DNA from: Verrucomicrobiia bacterium
Lineage (GTDB): Bacteria > Verrucomicrobiota > Verrucomicrobiia > Verrucomicrobiales > Akkermansiaceae
Reading direction: 5' to 3'
DNA length: 64,000 bases
Assembly (NCBI GenBank): GCA_030430455.1
Contig: JAUIJB010000005.1
Location: 32,042-96,041, forward strand
In this document: one piece after another, positions 1-8,285 of the stretch
Position numbering within the stretch: position 1 is the stretch's first letter
Layout of the letters: every line of letters starts with the position of its first letter
Notes under the pieces: generated by a model
Told to the model about the DNA's origin: nothing
What the model saw: the letters and a program-made list of their open reading frames with translations, nothing else
Databases searched by the model: none
Made by a program: the position numbers and the translations under genes

Positions 1-3000
1 CCCCGCCGCGTCGCGCGAGTCGCCGTAGGCGCGGATGAGGAAGGTGTCCGAGCGGGCGCTCAGAACCGGCGCCAGGCCCTGCAGCAGGTCGCCCTGGGTC
101 ACGAACCCGGGCGCACCCCAGGCCTTCGAACTCGGCTTCAGGCGGTGCTCGAGGCGGGTCGCGTCGTCGATGTGGTCGGGGTGGTTGTAGTCGCGGATGC
201 TCTCGTCGTTGTCGATGCGCAGGTCGCCGTAGGAGCCCGAATCGAAGCCGGCATTGATGCCCGAGCGGTCGATCGCCGCCTGCAGGGCGCCGCTGCGACC
301 GGTCTCGTCGCCGGCGAGGCGGCGGTTGACGAAGTCGGCCAGCGAGAGGAAAGGCCCGCGGGCCCGGACCTCGTCGACGATGGCCTCGGCAAGCCGCGCG
401 ATCTCGCCGTCATCCAGAACGCGTCGCCCGGACCAGGCATCCTGCCCCTCCGGGTTGCCGCCATCCCAGGTCCCGTCGGGCGGGTCGAGGATCCTCGCGA
501 CCGGCGTGCCACCACCGCCGCCATGGCCCCGGGCGGCCGCCAGCACGGCCTTCCAGGCCTCGACGCGCGTCGAGTTCACGTTGAAGGCACCGTCGACCAC
601 CAGGTGGTAGGCCGAGCGGTGGAAGTCGGCCAGGCGCGAGGTCGTGGCCTCGGCCCGGGTCGAAGCGGCGAGCCGCATCCGGCCGCTGGGCAGCGGGTTG
701 CGGGCGGGCGAGACCAGGAAGTCCTCCTTGTCGCGGTAGTCACCACTAGAAACATAGTAGCGATCCCAGAGCGCCTGGTTGAGCTCGAAGGAGAGGTCGT
801 AGACGACGTGGTCGCTCTCGGGAACATCCTGCAGGAGCCCGCGGGCCGTGCTGGCCCAGTCGTCGCGGCCATGCGAACGCTCGCCGTCGGCGGCCCAGCC
901 GATGGCGCCGTGATGAAAGCCACCGAGCGCCTCCGCGGCCACCGACCCGGTGGGCGGCACCGTGCCCGCGAGTCCGTCGAGGCCGAGCCGCGGGTCGGCC
1001 AGCGAGTTGCCGAAGGCGAACGAGGGATGCCAGACGAACTCCGAGAACTGGGCGTGCTGGAACTGGCCGAGGGACACCACGCCGACCCCCTCCCGCGGCA
1101 GCTCGAAGAGGATGTTGCGCGCCCGTCCCTCCTGGGGCGGGCCAAAGGGATTGCCGTGGTAGCGACCGTCGCGGTAGACCGGCATCTGGTCGGACCAGCC
1201 GACCGCCTGGTCGTAGAGGTCGCGGGTGTAGATGCCGAAGAACCACGGACCGCCGGCGTGGCCGTATCCGGAATCACTGCCGATATCGACCCCCCACTTC
1301 GTCGATCCGCCCTGTCCCCCGGCGCCGGCGGAGCCCGAGTCGAGGGTCCCGCCGATGTTCTCCCAGGGAGTCCTCAGTGCGTAGGCCGCCCGCGGGTTCC
1401 AGTTGGCGAAGGGGGCCTCGTCGAAGAAGCCGGTCCCCTCCAGCGGGCCCGCTCCCTTGCGGTTCGACTCGTGCTCGTCGAACCAGCGCAGGCGGATGCC
1501 CTCGCGCGTGCGCACCGAGGGCGCCAGGGTCGGGGTCGGCGACTGGGCCGAGAGCAGCTCCATGTCCATCCGCGCATACCACTCGATGCGCGGTTCCTTG
1601 CCGGCGCCGTACTGCAGCGAGGCGGAGACGTAGGCCAGCTGCGGCAGCGCATCGAAGGACTCGTAGGTGACGGTCGAGGCGTTCCCGATGCTCTTCATGA
1701 CCACCCGGGTGTCGTCGGCCTGGTACTCGACGCCATTGGCGAACTCGCTCAGCCAGAGCGGGGTCGGCTTATACCAGAAGCTGACCATGGGATAGGTCTG
1801 CCCGCCACCGATGTCCGAGCCCGAGACGTAGAAGCTCCGCGCGGGGTCGGGGCCGACCTCGCAGCTCAGGCGGTTGTTCGCCAGGTTGTAGGCCCCGCTC
1901 TTGTAGGTGGAGAGCGCGTCGTACTCGGCGGAGTTGGCCGGCGAGAAGACCAGGCACTCGCCCGGGCCGAAGGTCGTCTTCGGAACCGAGAAGTAATAGC
2001 AGCCCATGTAGGGGTCGTCGTAAGCCGAGGTGGTGAGCAGCAGGATGTTGTCGATGAAGTCGGTGCGGCGTCCGCCCTCGAACGAGATCCACTTGCCGAT
2101 CCGCTCCTCGGTGTCGAGGGTCCACATCTCCTGCCGACCGTTGCCCTGGATCATCACGATCGCCGGATCGAACTCGAGCTCGACGTTGTAGGGGTTCCAC
2201 AACACCACCCGCGGGTAGAGATGGTGGCGCAGCTGGAACTTGCCCTGCTGGGTCGGGAAATTGCTGATCTGGAGGTAGTGCGAGGCCTCGACGAGGATCG
2301 GCTGCAGCTTGCTCGAGCGGCTGCGCAGCTCGGTGGGTGTCTCGTTGGCATAGGCCCGGTCGCGGCTCATCGCGGCGAGCTCCGCGGCGTCGTCCACGCC
2401 CGCCGGCGCACGGCTGACGACCCCGCTGCCGTCGTAGGCCGCGAGCTCTCGCGCCCAGTCGCGAATCACCCCGAAGCACGGGCCGGAAAGCTGGTGGCGC
2501 GACGCGGTGGCGAGCACGTCGAGGATGCCGGCGCCGTCGTCGAGGCCCTCGAGGCCGTCCTTCGGCCGGATCACGCCGTCGGGGCTCTGCAGGTAGGCGC
2601 TCAGGTCGCGCTTGAGCCCACCCGCGTGCACATCCGCCTGGACGCCGCGCGACGACACCGTGAAATCGTGGAAGCGTTCCTTTTCCCAACCCCGCGACCC
2701 CGTCGCCACCCCCACCATGCCGGCGCTGCCGAGCGCATCGCGGCGGCGGGAGTCGATCGACTCGCCACCGGTCATCACCCCGGCGTCGGCCTGTTGGCTG
2801 GCGAGCAGGCGGAACTCGTCGCGGCCGGGTTGGCCGGGATCGACCGGCGCCTCGCCATGGGCGTCGGCAACCGCCAGGTTGGCGCGCACCCCGAGGTCGC
2901 CGGTCCACCACGCGATGCGCGACTCGTCATCCCCGCCGCCGACCGGGATCAACGGGGCGTGGACACGCGCGTCGGCGTGGTCGCCGACCGAGCCGTCGCC

Positions 3001-3477
3001 AACCAGGGAAATGGAATCGCTCCCGGCGGGAAGCTCGCCACCACCGCTGACCAGCCACTCGAGCACCTCCGGGCCGGTGCTGTCCGCAGCATGACGGAGG
3101 TCGATCCAGCCACCGGTCTCCGAATCCCGCATCCAGTAGCTCGAACCGTCCTCGCGGGTCGTGCGCCACACGCCGGTCCAGTGCGGCTCGATTGCTCCAT
3201 CCGCGGCGCCACCGACGAGCTCGCCGGTGGCCGAGACGCGTTGGTCCGGACCGAGGTTGCGCTGCAGCTGGCCGATCGCCTGAGCCAAGGCCAGCCGGGC
3301 ATTGGCCCGGGCCTGGGCCTGGTGGATCCCCATCGTCGAGCGCCTCAGCTCGGTCGCCGACAAGCCGAGCATCGCCAAGGTGATGACGGCCAGCAGGGCC
3401 ATCATCATCAAGCTGACCACCAGGGAGAATCCCTGGTTGCGCCGCAAGGCGCTCAGACGCCGTCCGGGGGATGTCAT
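1..3477 (-). CDS. Verru_Chthon cassette protein A (3' end outside window)
   Basis: An uninterrupted minus-strand frame of 1,159 codons starts at the ATG at 3477 and runs off the left edge, so it is 3'-truncated by the window. The N-terminus resembles a type IV prepilin or PilX: a short basic stretch (RRLSALRRNQ), then G-F-S-L-V at residues 16-20, then one hydrophobic helix to about residue 40. The usual Glu at +5 after the cleavage glycine is absent. The rest is a long secreted domain rich in Trp, Tyr and Asp, ending near the edge in a helical LADFVNRRL segment. This is how the Verrucomicrobia-specific TIGR02600 family (Verru_Chthon cassette protein A) looks; the B, C and D genes normally follow and would lie beyond position 1. 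The family's function is unknown; pilus-like assembly or secretion is inferred from the prepilin-like start. A palindrome sits about 85 bases upstream. A longer open frame on the opposite strand is a GC-bias shadow. Confidence 0.85.
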   Translation of the reverse strand, partial: MTSPGRRLSALRRNQGFSLVVSLMMMALLAVITLAMLGLSATELRRSTMGIHQAQARANARLALAQAIGQLQRNLGPDQRVSATGELVGGAADGAIEPHWTGVWRTTREDGSSYWMRDSETGGWIDLRHAADSTGPEVLEWLVSGGGELPAGSDSISLVGDGSVGDHADARVHAPLIPVGGGDDESRIAWWTGDLGVRANLAVADAHGEAPVDPGQPGRDEFRLLASQQADAGVMTGGESIDSRRRDALGSAGMVGVATGSRGWEKERFHDFTVSSRGVQADVHAGGLKRDLSAYLQSPDGVIRPKDGLEGLDDGAGILDVLATASRHQLSGPCFGVIRDWARELAAYDGSGVVSRAPAGVDDAAELAAMSRDRAYANETPTELRSRSSKLQPILVEASHYLQISNFPTQQGKFQLRHHLYPRVVLWNPYNVELEFDPAIVMIQGNGRQEMWTLDTEERIGKWISFEGGRRTDFIDNILLLTTSAYDDPYMGCYYFSVPKTTFGPGECLVFSPANSAEYDALSTYKSGAYNLANNRLSCEVGPDPARSFYVSGSDIGGGQTYPMVSFWYKPTPLWLSEFANGVEYQADDTRVVMKSIGNASTVTYESFDALPQLAYVSASLQYGAGKEPRIEWYARMDMELLSAQSPTPTLAPSVRTREGIRLRWFDEHESNRKGAGPLEGTGFFDEAPFANWNPRAAYALRTPWENIGGTLDSGSAGAGGQGGSTKWGVDIGSDSGYGHAGGPWFFGIYTRDLYDQAVGWSDQMPVYRDGRYHGNPFGPPQEGRARNILFELPREGVGVVSLGQFQHAQFSEFVWHPSFAFGNSLADPRLGLDGLAGTVPPTGSVAAEALGGFHHGAIGWAADGERSHGRDDWASTARGLLQDVPESDHVVYDLSFELNQALWDRYYVSSGDYRDKEDFLVSPARNPLPSGRMRLAASTRAEATTSRLADFHRSAYHLVVDGAFNVNSTRVEAWKAVLAAARGHGGGGGTPVARILDPPDGTWDGGNPEGQDAWSGRRVLDDGEIARLAEAIVDEVRARGPFLSLADFVNRRLAGDETGRSGALQAAIDRSGINAGFDSGSYGDLRIDNDESIRDYNHPDHIDDATRLEHRLKPSSKAWGAPGFVTQGDLLQGLAPVLSARSDTFLIRAYGDSRDAAG

Positions 3478-3558
3478 TTTCGCTAGTACTCTATAGCCCC
3501 CCAAGCGGCATTTTCACATCGAAATTTCACCTTAGCCGAAATGCCTCCTTGCGGATAC

Positions 3559-3574
3559 CTACGCAAAGACGTAG
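3559..3574. promoter_or_regulatory. CTACG-N6-CGTAG palindrome, candidate operator
   Basis: A perfect 5-base inverted repeat with a 6-base spacer (CTACGCAAAGACGTAG), about 82 bases upstream of the Verru_Chthon A start codon. A near-identical palindrome (CTACGGAAACACGTAG) lies upstream of the CAP-domain gene at 41616. The symmetric arms and conserved spacer suggest a dimeric regulator site. The regulator is unknown. Confidence 0.4.
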
Positions 3575-3620
3575 TATTCAGCATCCCGAAGTGAAACGGG
3601 ATCCGTGTGTTTGTTTTTCA

Positions 3621-3657
3621 CCGGGGTCGGTGCGTTTGGCCGGCCCCGGTTTTCTTT
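3621..3657 (+). terminator. Rho-independent terminator-like hairpin with no assigned + gene
   Basis: CCGGGG (3621-3626) pairs with CCCCGG (3644-3649), followed directly by TTTTCTTT on the plus strand. No plus-strand gene ends here; the neighbouring genes are both on the minus strand. It could end a small unannotated plus-strand transcript from 3480-3620, or be a chance hairpin. On the minus strand no T-run follows the hairpin, so it is a poor terminator for the LysR gene. Confidence 0.35.
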
Positions 3658-3692
3658 GGTATCCCAAGGAAAAACCGCAACTCGACGGGGAA

Positions 3693-4574
3693 TCAAACGC
3701 TTGTTTCAACCGCCCGCAGCTCCTCGACCAGCACCTGCAGGGCTTCACTGGGCGGGCCTGGGGAGCTCCACCCGGCCGAGACCCGCACGGGCTCGGGTTC
3801 CGGGTCAAGCTCGCGGAATGCCAGGCCCTCGCCGTCGCTGAGTTCGCCCACCACCAACGCGACCCCCATGCCGCCGGCCACGGCCGTGCGCAGGCTGCTG
3901 CGGCCATCGAACTCCGCCCCGAGCCGCCCCTTCACCCCGTGCCTGGCGAAATACTGTCCGACCTGGCGCCAGTAGTCGGGGTAGTGGCGACGGTCGTAGC
4001 CCAGCAGGGTTTCGCCGGCAAGGTCGGCCGGGCGGATCGAGTCCCGCCCGGCCAGGCGGTGGCCCGACCACATCGACAATTTCCAGCGGCGGGTGGCCAC
4101 GGGGGTCCACTCGATTCCAGCCCGCCCGCCCTCGGGCGGCACGGTGAAGATCAGCTCCAGCTCCCCGGCGAGGACCCCGGCGATCATCTCGGCGCTGCTG
4201 GCATCGCGCAGCTCGACCCGGACCCGCGGGTGACGCTGGGAAAACGCCGCGATCGCCAGGCCCAGGCTCGAGCCCACCAGCGAGGGCGCGTAGCCGACCC
4301 GGATCACCTCGGCGACGCTGGCCTGGCGGAGCCGCAACTCGAGCCGCTCGGCCTGGTCGAGCCAGCGGCGGCCCTCATCCTCGAGGATCCGCCCCGCGGC
4401 GCTGAGCGCGATCGAGTGCGCGCCGCGCTCGAGCAACTCGACGCCGAGCTCGTCCTCGAGCGCCTTGATCTGGCGGCTCAGCGCCGACTGGCTGAGGTGC
4501 AACTCGCGCGCCGCCGCGGTGATCGATCCCGCCCGGGCCACCACCAGGAATGCCTGCACCTGTCGCCTTTCCAC
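3693..4574 (-). CDS. LysR family transcriptional regulator
   Basis: A 293-residue protein of standard LTTR length. Residues 1-60 form the winged helix-turn-helix (FLVVARAGSITAAARELHLS followed by QSALSRQIKALEDELG). From about residue 90 a periplasmic-binding-protein-like effector domain follows (VIRVGYAPSLVGSSLGLAIA, later GGMGVALVVGEL). It would bind DNA as a tetramer and respond to a small ligand that cannot be read from the sequence. It is divergent from a pirin gene with 121 bases between the two starts, the classic arrangement for an LTTR controlling its neighbour as well as itself, so the pirin is the likely target (inference). The effector domain looks complete. Confidence 0.93.
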   Translation of the reverse strand: MERRQVQAFLVVARAGSITAAARELHLSQSALSRQIKALEDELGVELLERGAHSIALSAAGRILEDEGRRWLDQAERLELRLRQASVAEVIRVGYAPSLVGSSLGLAIAAFSQRHPRVRVELRDASSAEMIAGVLAGELELIFTVPPEGGRAGIEWTPVATRRWKLSMWSGHRLAGRDSIRPADLAGETLLGYDRRHYPDYWRQVGQYFARHGVKGRLGAEFDGRSSLRTAVAGGMGVALVVGELSDGEGLAFRELDPEPEPVRVSAGWSSPGPPSEALQVLVEELRAVETSV

Positions 4575-4695
4575 GGCGTCGTTCTAGCGTGAAGCGGTCG
4601 CCTTGCCAGCCGCGAAACGCCCCCATGCGGCGGTCGCAGGCTCAGGCTGCGCAGGCGGCATTCGCCAAATCCCGGAAGCATGGGATGATCCAAGC

Positions 4696-5412
4696 ATGAA
4701 AACGCTCCCGTCACCCGTCATCCGACGTTCCGGCGATCGCGGCCACGCCGACCACGGCTGGCTCGAGTCGCGCCACAGTTTCTCCTTCGCCGACTACTAC
4801 GACCCCGCGCACACCGGCTTCCGCAGCCTGCGGGTGATCAACCAGGACCGGGTCGCCCCCCGTGGCGGCTTCCCGACCCACCCGCACCACGACATGGAGA
4901 TCTTCTCCTACGTCCTCGAGGGCGAGCTGGCCCACCAGGACAGCATGGGCAACCGGCGCACCCTGCGCCCGGGCCAGGTGCAGCTGATGAGCGCGGGCTC
5001 CGGCGTCACCCACTCGGAGTTCAACCCCTCCGCCGACCAGCCGCTGCACTTCCTGCAGATCTGGATCCAGCCCGCCACCCGCGGACTGACCCCCGGCTAC
5101 ACCGAGTGGCAGCCCCGGCCCGACGACGAGTCGCGGGCCAAGGTGCTGCTCATCTCACCGGACGGCCGCGACGGTTCGGCCGTCATTCACCAGGACGCGA
5201 CGGTCCACCGCCTGCGGATTCCGGCGGGCGGGAGTGTCGACCACGAACTCGCGGCCGGCCGTGGCCTGTGGCTGCAGCTGATCCGCGGCTCGGTCGAGTC
5301 CGCCGGAACCCTGCTGAGGGCGGGCGACGCCCTGGCGAGCGAGTCCCCCGGCCGCCACCGGTTCCGCGCCGGGGATGAACCTGTTGAAGCACTCCTGTTT
5401 GACCTCGCCTGA
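4696..5412 (+). CDS. Pirin family protein (YhhW-like bicupin)
   Basis: 238 residues beginning MKTLPSPVIRRSG, divergent from the LysR gene. The N-terminal cupin carries the pirin metal ligands: His62 and His64 in FPTHPHHDMEIF, then His106 and Glu108 in VTHSEFN. The conserved HSFSFADYYDPAHTGFRSLRV start is typical of the YhhW/pirin clade, some members of which have quercetin 2,3-dioxygenase activity. The physiological substrate is unknown. The frame is open 31 codons further upstream, but this ATG begins the family's conserved N-terminus. The YceI-like gene follows after 45 bases and could share the transcript. Confidence 0.92.
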   Translation: MKTLPSPVIRRSGDRGHADHGWLESRHSFSFADYYDPAHTGFRSLRVINQDRVAPRGGFPTHPHHDMEIFSYVLEGELAHQDSMGNRRTLRPGQVQLMSAGSGVTHSEFNPSADQPLHFLQIWIQPATRGLTPGYTEWQPRPDDESRAKVLLISPDGRDGSAVIHQDATVHRLRIPAGGSVDHELAAGRGLWLQLIRGSVESAGTLLRAGDALASESPGRHRFRAGDEPVEALLFDLA

Positions 5413-5457
5413 AACCTCGCCTGAATTCCCATCCATCAACCAACACCGACAACCAAG

Positions 5458-6105
5458 ATGAAAAGCACCACCATCCTGACCACCGCCGCGGCCGCCATGC
5501 TCGTCTCCTGCGAGAACCCGGCCGACAACACCACCACCGCCACCACGAGCGATGCCGTGGAAGTCGAGGCCACCTCCACCGAGGGCGGCACCAAGTACGT
5601 CTTCACCGACAGTTCCTCCATCGGCTTCGTCGGCTCCAAGGTCACCGGCAGCCACGAGGGCGGCTTCAAGACCTTCACCGGCCACTTCCATGTCGCCGAC
5701 GGTGAACCGGTCGGCAACGACCACCAGGTCGTCATCGACATGAACTCGACCTGGTCCGACAACGAGCGGCTGACCGGCCACCTCAAGAACGCCGACTTCT
5801 TCAACGTCGAGAAGTTCCCGGAGAGCCGCTTCGAGGTGACCGCGCTCGAGAAGACCTCCGACGGCGCCTACTCGATCAGCGGCAACTTCACCCTGCACGG
5901 CCAGACCAAGAACATCACCTTCCCGGCCAGCGTCAGCCAGGACGGCGAGACCGTGAAGATCTCGGCCGAGTTCGACATCAACCGCCAGGACTTCGGCATC
6001 ACCTACGCCGGCAAGAAGGACGACCTGATCCGCGATGAGGTCGTGATCAAGCTCGACCTGCACGCCACGCCGGAAGGCGAGGGCGAGGCCGGCCCGCAGG
6101 CCTGA
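5458..6105 (+). CDS. YceI-like domain lipoprotein
   Basis: 215 residues. The signal peptide ends in a lipobox (MLVSC, Cys18), so the protein is probably lipid-anchored. After a Thr-rich linker the YceI beta-barrel runs from about residue 45 to 205: YVFTDSSSIGFVGSKV, GGFKTFTGHFHV, then NADFFNVEKFPESRFEV, FTLHGQTKNITFPAS and EFDINRQDFGITYAGKKDDL. These are the family's characteristic blocks. YceI proteins bind isoprenoid-type lipids in the periplasm. The C-terminus (EGEGEAGPQA) is low complexity. No operator is recognisable upstream. It lies between the pirin and a peroxiredoxin-like gene, which may hint at an oxidative-stress setting, but this is inference. Confidence 0.93.
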   Translation: MKSTTILTTAAAAMLVSCENPADNTTTATTSDAVEVEATSTEGGTKYVFTDSSSIGFVGSKVTGSHEGGFKTFTGHFHVADGEPVGNDHQVVIDMNSTWSDNERLTGHLKNADFFNVEKFPESRFEVTALEKTSDGAYSISGNFTLHGQTKNITFPASVSQDGETVKISAEFDINRQDFGITYAGKKDDLIRDEVVIKLDLHATPEGEGEAGPQA

Positions 6106-6235
6106 TCGGATTCCCCCGATCTGTTCGATTCTCCCGGGCGCCGGTCGACGTGGCCGGCGCCCGGCTTGCTTCCGGGTGCGGCCGATCCTCGGAATATCCG
6201 CGCCCCGCCGCCCTCCCCCTCCCATGACCACGACC

Positions 6236-6934
6236 ATGAAGCCAAGCCTCTTCCTGCTGCTCGCCCTCGCCCCGCTGCTTTCCGCCGACACCCTGGCCGA
6301 ACGCCTCGACGCGCGCTCCGCGGAGGCGGCCGAAAACGTCCCCGCCGCGGTCCGCAGCGAGTTCGCCAAGGGGATCGAGGCGGTCGCCGAATCGGGGATC
6401 GTCGCCCGCGCCAAGCAGGTCGGCGACAAGGCGCCCGACTTCACCCTCAGGAACGCGAGCGGCGAGGCGGTCACCCTTTCCAAACTTCTCGAGGAGGGTC
6501 CCGTCGTGCTCAGCTGGTACCGTGGCGGCTGGTGCCCGTACTGCAACATCGCCCTGGCCGCCCTGCAGGAGCAACTGCCCGCGATCCGGGACGCCGGTGC
6601 CAGCTTGGTCGCGCTGACGCCCGAGCTCCCCGACAAGTCGCTCGACACCAAGCAGAAGAACGAGCTCGGCTTCGAGGTCCTCAGCGACCTGAACCACCAG
6701 GTCGCCAAGGACTATGGCATCGTCTTCAAGCTCACCCCCAAGGTCGCCGAACTCTACAAGGGCTTCTTCGACCTGACGGATTACAACGGCAAGGAGGCCG
6801 GCGACGACAGCCTGCCGCTGGCCGCGACCTACATCATCGGCACCGACGGCACCATCCAGTGGGCCTTCCTCGACGCCGACTACCGCAAGCGCGCCGAGCC
6901 CGCCGAGATCGTCGCCTTCCTCAAGAAGGACTAG
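6236..6934 (+). CDS. Secreted peroxiredoxin-like (AhpC/TSA fold) protein
   Basis: 232 residues from this start; an in-frame ATG 12 bases upstream (6224) is equally possible. A signal peptide (MKPSLFLLLALAPLLSA) predicts export. The thioredoxin-fold domain starts near residue 60 (VGDKAPDFTLRNASGEAVTL) and the active loop is RGGWCPYC, with Cys100 and Cys103. This CxxC pair and the preceding WYRGGW are typical of peroxiredoxin-like family proteins rather than classical 2-Cys AhpC. The C-terminal part keeps ATYIIGTDGTIQWAF and a terminal helix. It probably reduces peroxides or disulfides in the envelope. It follows the YceI gene by 130 bases and is followed by a palindromic repeat tract. Confidence 0.9.
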   Translation: MKPSLFLLLALAPLLSADTLAERLDARSAEAAENVPAAVRSEFAKGIEAVAESGIVARAKQVGDKAPDFTLRNASGEAVTLSKLLEEGPVVLSWYRGGWCPYCNIALAALQEQLPAIRDAGASLVALTPELPDKSLDTKQKNELGFEVLSDLNHQVAKDYGIVFKLTPKVAELYKGFFDLTDYNGKEAGDDSLPLAATYIIGTDGTIQWAFLDADYRKRAEPAEIVAFLKKD

Positions 6935-6943
6935 CCGGAGTGG

Positions 6944-7112
6944 CGCCCGGAGTGGCGCCTTGCAGGCGCCATGGCACGGAAAGGCGCCTTGCAGGCGCCC
7001 CACAGCTCTCCATTGCCTTCCCTCCAACCGGCGGCTTCAAGCCGCCCGTCCTCGCCATGGCGCTCGAAAAGCGCCACTCCATCCCCCTTCCGCCGGAGTT
7101 GCCCCTTCGGGC
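6944..7112. repeat. Mirrored palindromic (REP-like) repeats
   Basis: This spacer holds two copies of GGCGCCTTGCAGGCGCC, the hairpin GGCGGCTTCAAGCCGCC, and the hairpin GGCGCTCGAAAAGCGCC. The outer blocks GGAGTGGCGC...GCGCCATGGC (about 6951-6974) and their reverse complement (about 7054-7080) differ mainly in the loop, so the whole tract is a larger inverted repeat built of small hairpins, as in BIME/REP clusters. A GCCCCTTCGGGCCCC-type hairpin follows at about 7100. Nothing here looks coding. Confidence 0.7.
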
Positions 7113-7135
7113 CCCTTCCGGCTAGCCTCCGGCCG

Positions 7136-7624
7136 ATGCCCCTCGCCGAGCCCCACAAGGAACTCCGCTTCACCCGCGCCGCCCAGGCCGTGCCCTTCTG
7201 GCTCGCCGCGGCGATGTGCCTGATGGCGGCGATCACCCTGGTGGCGGTCGGCCAGCACCGCGCCGACCATCCCGCCCTGCCCCACCCCGGCTGGGCGCTG
7301 CTGCCGCTGCTGCTCGCCTGGCCCGCGATCCGTCTCGCCCTGCGCTGCACCCGCAAGGCCTACCTCATCCTCACCCCGCTGGGCATCGAGGTGTTTCCCT
7401 TCCTGCGACCCGCGGAGTCGATGCAGGTCGTCCACTGGAGCGAGATCCACGCCGCCGAGGTCGATGATCGCCAGCTGAGCCTCCATTTCAATCCCGCGCG
7501 CAGCGCCGGGATCCACCTCTCGCTGGCACCGATCCCCCGGCCCCGCCGCGAGCTCCTGCGCCAGGCGGTCGAGGGACGCGTCAAAAACCATCGACAAGCG
7601 GCCGTCGCCGAGCCGCAATCGTAG
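7136..7624 (+). CDS. Hypothetical membrane protein, two N-terminal TM helices
   Basis: 162 residues starting MPLAEPHKELRFTRAAQ. Two hydrophobic segments (about 20-40, VPFWLAAAMCLMAAITLVAV; about 52-68, WALLPLLLAWPAIRLAL) are followed by a cytoplasmic PH-like beta segment (AYLILTPLGIEVFPFLRP, VVHWSEIHAAEVDDRQLSLHF). This pattern recalls small bacterial membrane proteins with a bPH-type domain, but I cannot assign a family firmly. The next gene starts one base after its stop codon, so the two are probably translationally coupled. The start was chosen because upstream in-frame codons lie in the repeat tract. Confidence 0.7.
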   Translation: MPLAEPHKELRFTRAAQAVPFWLAAAMCLMAAITLVAVGQHRADHPALPHPGWALLPLLLAWPAIRLALRCTRKAYLILTPLGIEVFPFLRPAESMQVVHWSEIHAAEVDDRQLSLHFNPARSAGIHLSLAPIPRPRRELLRQAVEGRVKNHRQAAVAEPQS

Positions 7625-7625
7625 C

Positions 7626-8147
7626 GTGCGCCCGCCATCCCTTCAGATCCAGTCCGTCGAGGACGCCTTCGGCCGCAACGGCTGGCATGCCGAGTTCGTC
7701 GAGGGCAAGGACGTCCTGCGCTCGTTGTTCTCCGGCCACCACACCCGCATCGAGCTCATCGCCCAGGCCTACCCGCCGCTCAACGCCCTCGCGGTGATCG
7801 GCGAGATGCCGCTGCCGCTGCCGGAACCCGACGACCACCAGCCCGCCATCCTCGAGCTCCTCGCCCGTGCCAACAAGTCGCTCAACCTCGGCGGCTTCGA
7901 GTTCGACCTCGACCGCGGGCGCCTGGTGTTCCGCATCACCAACCTCTTCGACCGCGAGAAATACGACGCCGACATCGTCACCTCGATGGTCCACTGCACC
8001 GTCGCCGAGCTCGACCGCCTCGCCCCCTACGCCCTCACCGTCACCCAGACGCCGGCCGACCTGCTCGATGACCTCGACATTCCCCGCCTGCTCGAGCGCG
8101 AGGACCTCATCCCCCCGGTCCCCGGCGACGAGGAAAACCACCCCTGA
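7626..8147 (+). CDS. YbjN-like (type III secretion chaperone fold) protein
   Basis: 173 residues with a GTG start one base after the preceding stop. No signal peptide or TM segment. The pattern LQIQSVEDAFGRNGWHAEF, AVIGEMPLPLPEP, LLARANKSLNLGGFEFDL, GRLVFRITNLFDR, then a helix VTSMVHCTVAELDRLAPY, matches the alpha/beta/alpha layout of YbjN-domain proteins. These are small cytoplasmic proteins of unclear role. The C-terminus is acidic. The call rests on pattern similarity alone and could be wrong; cotranscription with the upstream membrane protein is well supported by the spacing. Confidence 0.7.
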   Translation: MRPPSLQIQSVEDAFGRNGWHAEFVEGKDVLRSLFSGHHTRIELIAQAYPPLNALAVIGEMPLPLPEPDDHQPAILELLARANKSLNLGGFEFDLDRGRLVFRITNLFDREKYDADIVTSMVHCTVAELDRLAPYALTVTQTPADLLDDLDIPRLLEREDLIPPVPGDEENHP

Positions 8148-8172
8148 ACCTTTCCGCTCTCCGCAAAGGAAA

Positions 8173-8206
8173 CGGCCCCGCCAGGTCCGAAAACCCGACG
8201 GGGCCG
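8173..8206 (+). terminator. Hairpin after the YbjN-like gene
   Basis: CGGCCCCG (8173-8180) pairs with CGGGGCCG (8199-8206), 26 bases after the preceding stop. The following bases are C-rich with TTTT only 20 bases later, so it is a strong hairpin with a weak T-tract. Probably transcript end or 3' stabilisation. Confidence 0.4.
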
Positions 8207-8285
8207 CCAATCCCCCCAAAAAAATTTTCTCCTTCTAGGATAGCCGCTGATTTAAATCAAGCTGAAATTACAGTTTTCCGAAACA

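Noticed and set aside
145..3486. A 1,113-codon plus-strand open frame
   Set aside because: No recognisable domain or signal peptide. The opposite strand is open throughout from a good prepilin-like start to the window edge and reads as Verru_Chthon A.
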